Shown one piece after another: positions 60,316 through 64,000 of a DNA stretch of 64,000 nucleotides. How positions within the stretch are numbered: position 1 is the stretch's first letter; every line of letters starts with the position of its first letter. The notes beneath the pieces are model-generated. The model saw only the letters and a program-made list of their open reading frames with translations, searched no databases and was not told the origin of the DNA. Both the position numbers and the translations under genes were made by a program. The stretch is from Dryocola sp032051265 (GTDB lineage: Bacteria > Pseudomonadota > Gammaproteobacteria > Enterobacterales > Enterobacteriaceae): positions 248,001-312,000 of the forward strand of contig DAMBYU010000005.1 in assembly GCA_032051265.1 (NCBI GenBank), read 5' to 3'.

Positions 60316-61671
60316 ATGGCGAGTGAAAATTATTACGATGTCACAGAGTGGCATGTTGGCAATCCGTATCAGGATATTGGCGAAGTGATCAATACTATTA
60401 TTGCCGATATTAAAAACCGACAAACGCAGACAGATATTAATGACGGCGGTAAACCAGGCGCAGTTATCTATATCCCACCGGGGGACTACCACTTAACCAC
60501 TCAGGTGGTGATTGATATTAGCTATCTTAAAATCGTAGGTTCCGGTCACGGTTTTACCTCTTCGAGTATTCGCTTTAATACCCCGGAGAGCGACTGGCAG
60601 CGCTGGCATGAAGTGTGGCCGGGCGGCAGCCGCATCCTGGTGGATATCGCTCCCCAGCCGGGAGAAGAGGAGTCTCAGGGTGCCGCCTTTTACGTTAAGC
60701 GGGATGGAGAGCCACGCATAAGCTCAGTAGAATTCGCCGACTTCTGCATCGACGGCTTGCACTTTGTGGCTGATAACGCCGGCCATAACGATCCCGAAAA
60801 CAGCTACGTTAACGGCAAAACCGGGATCTATATTGCCAGCGCTCAGGATTCATTCCGCATCACGGGAATGGGAATCGTCTATCTGGAGCACGGCGTAACT
60901 ATCTACAATGCGGATGCGCTCTCCATCCACGATAATTTTATCGCCGAGTGCGGCAACTGTATTGAACTGCGCGGCGCAGGCCAGGCATCAAAAATCACCG
61001 ATAATTTGATGGGTGCCGGATATAAAGGCTATACCATTTACGCGCAAAACTTTGGCGGTCTGCTGGTGACGGCAAACAATATTTTCCCCCGCGGGTCCAG
61101 CAGCGTTCACTTTTCCGGCGTAGTGCGCTCTACCATCACCAGCAACAGATTCCATTCATTTTATCCGGGCATGCTGGTACTGGAGAATACCTGTTCGGAA
61201 AACCTGATTTCCGCCAACCATTTCTTACGCGATCGTGAACCCTGGACACCAATGCAGGGATACGATAATGGCTTAGATGATTCATATGGCCTGATCTCTA
61301 TCAGCGGCGATAATAACTCGGTTATTTCCAACCATATTTCTGAAAATATCGACAGGCAATATCTTAAACCTGCCGGGGTAAAACCCATTATTATCCGTAT
61401 TGTCGCGGGTAAAGGTAATTATATTGCCAGCAATAATATTGTTGCCACTACTGAAGCCTCAACTATTCAGGCCGTAACCACACACTCCTGCTTTGATGCA
61501 CAGGTGGGCGCTTTGCTGACTGTCGATACGTTAATACCGCTTGAGGTAACAACGGTGCAGATAGAGGAGGCATCACAACACAATATTGTTCTGGATTCAG
61601 GAAATGATGCGCAGGTGAATATGGACCGAGCGGTAAATGCGTTCCGGGCCACACCCGCGCCAGGACTGTAA
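60316..61671 (+). CDS. GH91-family enzyme (inulin fructotransferase / DFA hydrolase-like)
   Basis: 451-residue right-handed beta-helix protein of glycoside hydrolase family 91, whose members make or open difructose anhydrides. Family segments: GGKPGAVIYIPPGDYHLTTQ, SYLKIVGSGHGFTSSSIR, FADFCIDGLHFVAD, ENSYVNGKTGIYIAS, ITGMGIVYLEHGVTIYNADA, DNFIAECGNCIELRGAGQAS. Asp206 and Glu217 keep the 11-residue spacing of the catalytic pair I recall for Bacillus fructotransferase (Asp233, Glu244). GGAGGAG precedes ATG 60316 and there is no signal peptide, unlike the secreted inulin enzymes, so it should act in the cytoplasm on an imported substrate; hydrolysis of a difructose anhydride to a fructose disaccharide is the likeliest role. 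Confidence 0.85.
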   Translation: MASENYYDVTEWHVGNPYQDIGEVINTIIADIKNRQTQTDINDGGKPGAVIYIPPGDYHLTTQVVIDISYLKIVGSGHGFTSSSIRFNTPESDWQRWHEVWPGGSRILVDIAPQPGEEESQGAAFYVKRDGEPRISSVEFADFCIDGLHFVADNAGHNDPENSYVNGKTGIYIASAQDSFRITGMGIVYLEHGVTIYNADALSIHDNFIAECGNCIELRGAGQASKITDNLMGAGYKGYTIYAQNFGGLLVTANNIFPRGSSSVHFSGVVRSTITSNRFHSFYPGMLVLENTCSENLISANHFLRDREPWTPMQGYDNGLDDSYGLISISGDNNSVISNHISENIDRQYLKPAGVKPIIIRIVAGKGNYIASNNIVATTEASTIQAVTTHSCFDAQVGALLTVDTLIPLEVTTVQIEEASQHNIVLDSGNDAQVNMDRAVNAFRATPAPGL

Positions 61672-61757
61672 CTACCTTCTGATTTTCATCAATATCGAAA
61701 GTGGGTGTCTTAATGGCACCCCTCTTTCTTTGTATTCTTAGTATCTGGGATATAAAA

Positions 61758-63137
61758 ATGAAAATAACCTATCTGGCGCTGGCCATCAGCGTCCTGCTTC
61801 CCTCTGGTTTGATGGCAGCCCCAACGAATACCTCCACGGTTGAGCAGCGTCTCGCCCAGCTGGAGCAACGATTAATCCATGCTGAGCGGCGTGCGAGTGA
61901 TGCTGAGGCGCAGATCCAGCGCCTCAGGCAGCAGCAGCTCGTTCAGGAACAACCCGCGGCAACGACAAAAACAGCATCCATCGAACCGGTTACGCCCGGC
62001 AGCGCCCCTGCGAAACTGACACTTTCAGGCTATGGCGATATCAAAATGTATGGCGACGTGGAATTCAATATGGATGCGGCAAGCAAGACCGGTAGCCTGA
62101 CGTCGGTAAAAACCACGAGCGATAAGCGCTGGGCACCGGGCAATAAAGAGCGTTGGGATATTAATGGCCGTATCCTGCTGGGGTTCGATGGTATCCGCAA
62201 AATGGATAACGGTGATTTCGCCGGTTTCTCCGCGCAGCCGCTGGCCGATATGAGCGGTAAAATGAATATTGATGATGCGCTGTTTTTCTTTGGCCGCGAA
62301 GATGACTGGAAGGTGAAGGTCGGGCGTTTCGAAGCCTACGATATGTTCCCGCTCAATCAGGACACCTTTATTGAATACTCCGGTAATACCGCCAACGATC
62401 TCTACAGCGATGGTTACGGCTATATTTACATGATGAAAGAGGGGCGAGGACGCAGCAACGGCGGCAATTTCCTGGTGAGTAAAACGCTGGGTGACTGGTA
62501 CGTCGAACTTAACAGCCTGGTGGAAGATGGCAGCACGCTGTTCCAGGATTCGGGTTATCACGGCAATACGCTGGAGAATAAAAAGAATGTCGCCTACCTG
62601 CGCCCGATTATTGCCTGGAGCAGGGGCCGGTTCTCCACCGCCGTGGCAATGGAAAAGAATATTGTGAATAACGCCTACGGTTATTACGCAAACGGCAATA
62701 ACTGGGTCGATCAGTCCGATCGTACCGGCTATGGCTGGACGATAAGCTGGAACGGGCAGAAAACCGATCCTGAAGAAGGCGTCGTGACGAATCTTAACGT
62801 GGCCTATATGGATGCCTCGGATGAAAAAGATTTCACGGCGGGGATTAATTCCCTGTGGCGCCGTTTTGAGTTGGGTTATATCTACGCCCATAACAACATC
62901 GACAGGTTCAACGCTACTGATGCCACTTGCAACGACAGCTGCTGGATAGCTAACGAGGGTAATTATGATATCCACACTCTTCACGCCTCATACCTGATCC
63001 CGAACATCATGAATATGAAAAACTTCAACATCTATCTGGGAGCTTACGCCTCCTGGATAGAAGCGAATCCCAATCGGGGCGACAAGCACGAAGATTCCCG
63101 CTACGGTACCCGCCTGCGCTTCAAATACTTATTCTGA
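61758..63137 (+). CDS. Carbohydrate porin, ScrY/RafY/LamB type
   Basis: 459-residue outer-membrane trimeric porin of the maltoporin superfamily. ATG 61758 starts a signal peptide (MKITYLALAISVLLPSGLMA, cleavage before APTNTS). A periplasmic coiled coil follows (residues about 28-70, EQRLAQLEQRLIHAERRASD), as in ScrY and RafY, then a LamB-like barrel from LSGYGDIKMYGDVEFNMDAA to the terminal LRFKYLF. The coiled coil and sequence resemble sucrose/raffinose porins. Third gene of the cluster, 86 bases after the GH91 gene; should admit oligosaccharides through the outer membrane. Confidence 0.9.
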   Translation: MKITYLALAISVLLPSGLMAAPTNTSTVEQRLAQLEQRLIHAERRASDAEAQIQRLRQQQLVQEQPAATTKTASIEPVTPGSAPAKLTLSGYGDIKMYGDVEFNMDAASKTGSLTSVKTTSDKRWAPGNKERWDINGRILLGFDGIRKMDNGDFAGFSAQPLADMSGKMNIDDALFFFGREDDWKVKVGRFEAYDMFPLNQDTFIEYSGNTANDLYSDGYGYIYMMKEGRGRSNGGNFLVSKTLGDWYVELNSLVEDGSTLFQDSGYHGNTLENKKNVAYLRPIIAWSRGRFSTAVAMEKNIVNNAYGYYANGNNWVDQSDRTGYGWTISWNGQKTDPEEGVVTNLNVAYMDASDEKDFTAGINSLWRRFELGYIYAHNNIDRFNATDATCNDSCWIANEGNYDIHTLHASYLIPNIMNMKNFNIYLGAYASWIEANPNRGDKHEDSRYGTRLRFKYLF

Positions 63138-63146
63138 AATAAAAAT

Positions 63147-63165
63147 GGCCCGCGCTCTGCGGGCC
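63147..63165. terminator. Bidirectional terminator between porin and kinase
   Basis: GGCCCGC, loop GCTCT, GCGGGCC. On the minus strand it is followed by ATTTTTATTT and on the plus strand by TCTCT. It separates two convergent genes. Confidence 0.8.
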
Positions 63166-63187
63166 TCTCTGACTTAAACGCGATTTT

Positions 63188-64000
63188 CTACTCAACCAGT
63201 TCCGCTAAAGTGGGAATGGCATCGATGGCACCAAAGCGTGTACAGGTCAGTGCCCCGACTTTATTGGCCCAGGCGACATCCGTGACGAATTCGTCACAGG
63301 TTATCGCCCCGGCGGGCCGCTGCATAAACCGGCATAGCAGCGCCCCGACGAAGGCATCCCCGGCTCCCGTCGAATCGACAGATTTTACCGCGACGGAAGG
63401 CACCTGCCTCTGTTCGCCATCCCGGTGGCTGGCCCAGGTTCCCCGGCTGCCGAGCGTAATGCTGATAAAAGTCGCCCCCCGATCGTGCAGATAGCGGCAG
63501 CCCTGGGTCAGATCGGCATGTCCGGTTATCAGCGCCAGTTCCTCTTCGCTCATCTTGATCACATCAGCCATCTCCAGGAATGGCTCACAGCGGCGGATAA
63601 ACTCCGCCTCGTTCCCGCCCCACAGCCCGCTGCGAAAATTGGGATCGAAGGAGAGCATGATGCCCTGCTCTTTTGCTTGTCGCGCCACGGCGCTGTAGGT
63701 CTGATGCAGCTCGCCGTCCAGTAAACCGGTGGCGGCGCCGAGATGAACAATCCCGCTGTCGTTGAGAAAATCTGCCGGCAGGCGCTGCTGCGCCAGACGG
63801 CCATCGGCCCCCCGGCAGAATACAAAGTCGCGCTCGCCATCGTGCTGGATGCCCACAAAAGCGAGCGTCGTTGGCGCATGGCTGTCGCGAATAATCAGCG
63901 AGGTGTCTAAGGATTCACGACGCAGCGTCTGGATCAGAAACTCACCGAAAGGATCGTCCCCGACCTGGGCGGCCAGCCGGGCCTTGCCACCCAGACGGGC
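63188..64000 (-). CDS. PfkB-family fructokinase, 5' end beyond window
   Basis: C-terminal 270 or so residues of a ribokinase/PfkB-family sugar kinase, read leftward; the N-terminus lies past the right edge. The frame is open to position 64000 and begins ARLGGKARLAAQVGDDPFGE. Anion-hole and base motif DSTGAGDAFVGALLC and FDPNFRSGLWGG, SEEELALITG are typical of ScrK/Mak-like fructokinases. An aminoimidazole-riboside or 2-keto-gluconate kinase is possible by family, but the neighbouring GH91 enzyme and ScrY-like porin favour fructose. It faces the porin gene, so it belongs to a second transcript, probably with a regulator to its right. Confidence 0.82.
   Translation of the reverse strand, partial: ARLGGKARLAAQVGDDPFGEFLIQTLRRESLDTSLIIRDSHAPTTLAFVGIQHDGERDFVFCRGADGRLAQQRLPADFLNDSGIVHLGAATGLLDGELHQTYSAVARQAKEQGIMLSFDPNFRSGLWGGNEAEFIRRCEPFLEMADVIKMSEEELALITGHADLTQGCRYLHDRGATFISITLGSRGTWASHRDGEQRQVPSVAVKSVDSTGAGDAFVGALLCRFMQRPAGAITCDEFVTDVAWANKVGALTCTRFGAIDAIPTLAELVE

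Noticed and set aside
1..64000. CRISPR arrays, rRNA genes, intact insertion sequences, prophage structural genes, replication origin
   Set aside because: Looked for regularly spaced repeats, transposase motifs and rRNA-like segments; none found. The only mobile-element trace is the integrase remnant after selC.
55712..64000. Second attachment site (repeat of the selC 3' end)
   Set aside because: No copy of the terminal selC bases recognised to the right within the window.

Overview
The window comes from a chromosome of an enterobacterium (order Enterobacterales, family Enterobacteriaceae). Most housekeeping genes look nearly identical to E. coli in predicted sequence, length and order (xylFGH/xylAB, wecH-ysaB-glyQS, cspA, sodA, rhaBAD, fdoGHI-fdhE, yicIJ-selC). 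It is not E. coli K-12: it has cheV, a rhizobial-type rhamnose ABC transporter, a TRAP transporter in place of rhaT, an OprD-family porin, and several accessory modules. The genus cannot be fixed from the sequence alone; an Enterobacter/Kosakonia/Cedecea/Cronobacter-like genome is plausible.

Layout. (A) 1-15.9 kb is an E. coli 80-min-like block: xylHGF (leftward) diverges from xylAB; an isochorismatase-like hydrolase plus GlxA-type regulator pair sits where E. coli has yiaAB; then wecH, ysaB, glyQ, glyS, a uspF-like gene, yiaG, yiaF, a small RelE/ParE-type toxin-antitoxin pair, and cspA with its cold-box leader. (B) 16-51 kb is an E. coli 88-min-like block: yiiM, sodA, a DctPQM TRAP transporter, rhaR-rhaS diverging from a long rightward operon (rhaB, rhaA, rhaD, four ABC transporter genes, lactaldehyde reductase, rhaM). 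Then come an insertion with an orphan Hcp/effector/immunity island, cheV with its own sigma-28 promoter, a leftward seven-gene PTS operon, fdhD, fdoGHI (selenocysteine UGA visible), an inserted histidine phosphatase plus OprD porin, and fdhE. (C) 51-55.7 kb is an E. coli 82-min-like block: yicI, yicJ and the tRNA-Sec gene selC. (D) 55.7-64 kb is accessory DNA downstream of selC: a wrecked P4-type integrase, an AlbA_2-domain ATP-binding protein, a decayed secreted-protein gene, and a carbohydrate cluster made of a GPH symporter, a GH91 fructotransferase-family beta-helix enzyme, a LamB/ScrY/RafY-like porin and a convergent PfkB-type fructokinase.

How the parts work together. D-xylose is taken up by XylFGH, isomerised and phosphorylated; L-rhamnose is taken up, anomerised, isomerised, phosphorylated and cleaved, and the lactaldehyde is reduced by an enzyme of the same operon. 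A RhaS operator of the E. coli 17-16-17 geometry precedes rhaB. The PTS operon encodes a complete UlaA/B/C-type permease together with a phosphofructokinase-like kinase and a class II aldolase, which implies a sugar-phosphate to bisphosphate to triose route for an unidentified sugar. FdoGHI needs selenocysteine, and its decoding tRNA (selC) lies about 12 kb away.

The two accessory systems most worth pursuing are the cytoplasmic-looking GH91 cluster at 58.8-64 kb (probable difructose-anhydride or fructan-oligosaccharide use) and the Hcp-linked candidate type VI effector with two tandem small membrane proteins, likely immunity proteins, at 33.2-34.9 kb. No CRISPR array, rRNA, intact insertion sequence or replication origin was seen.
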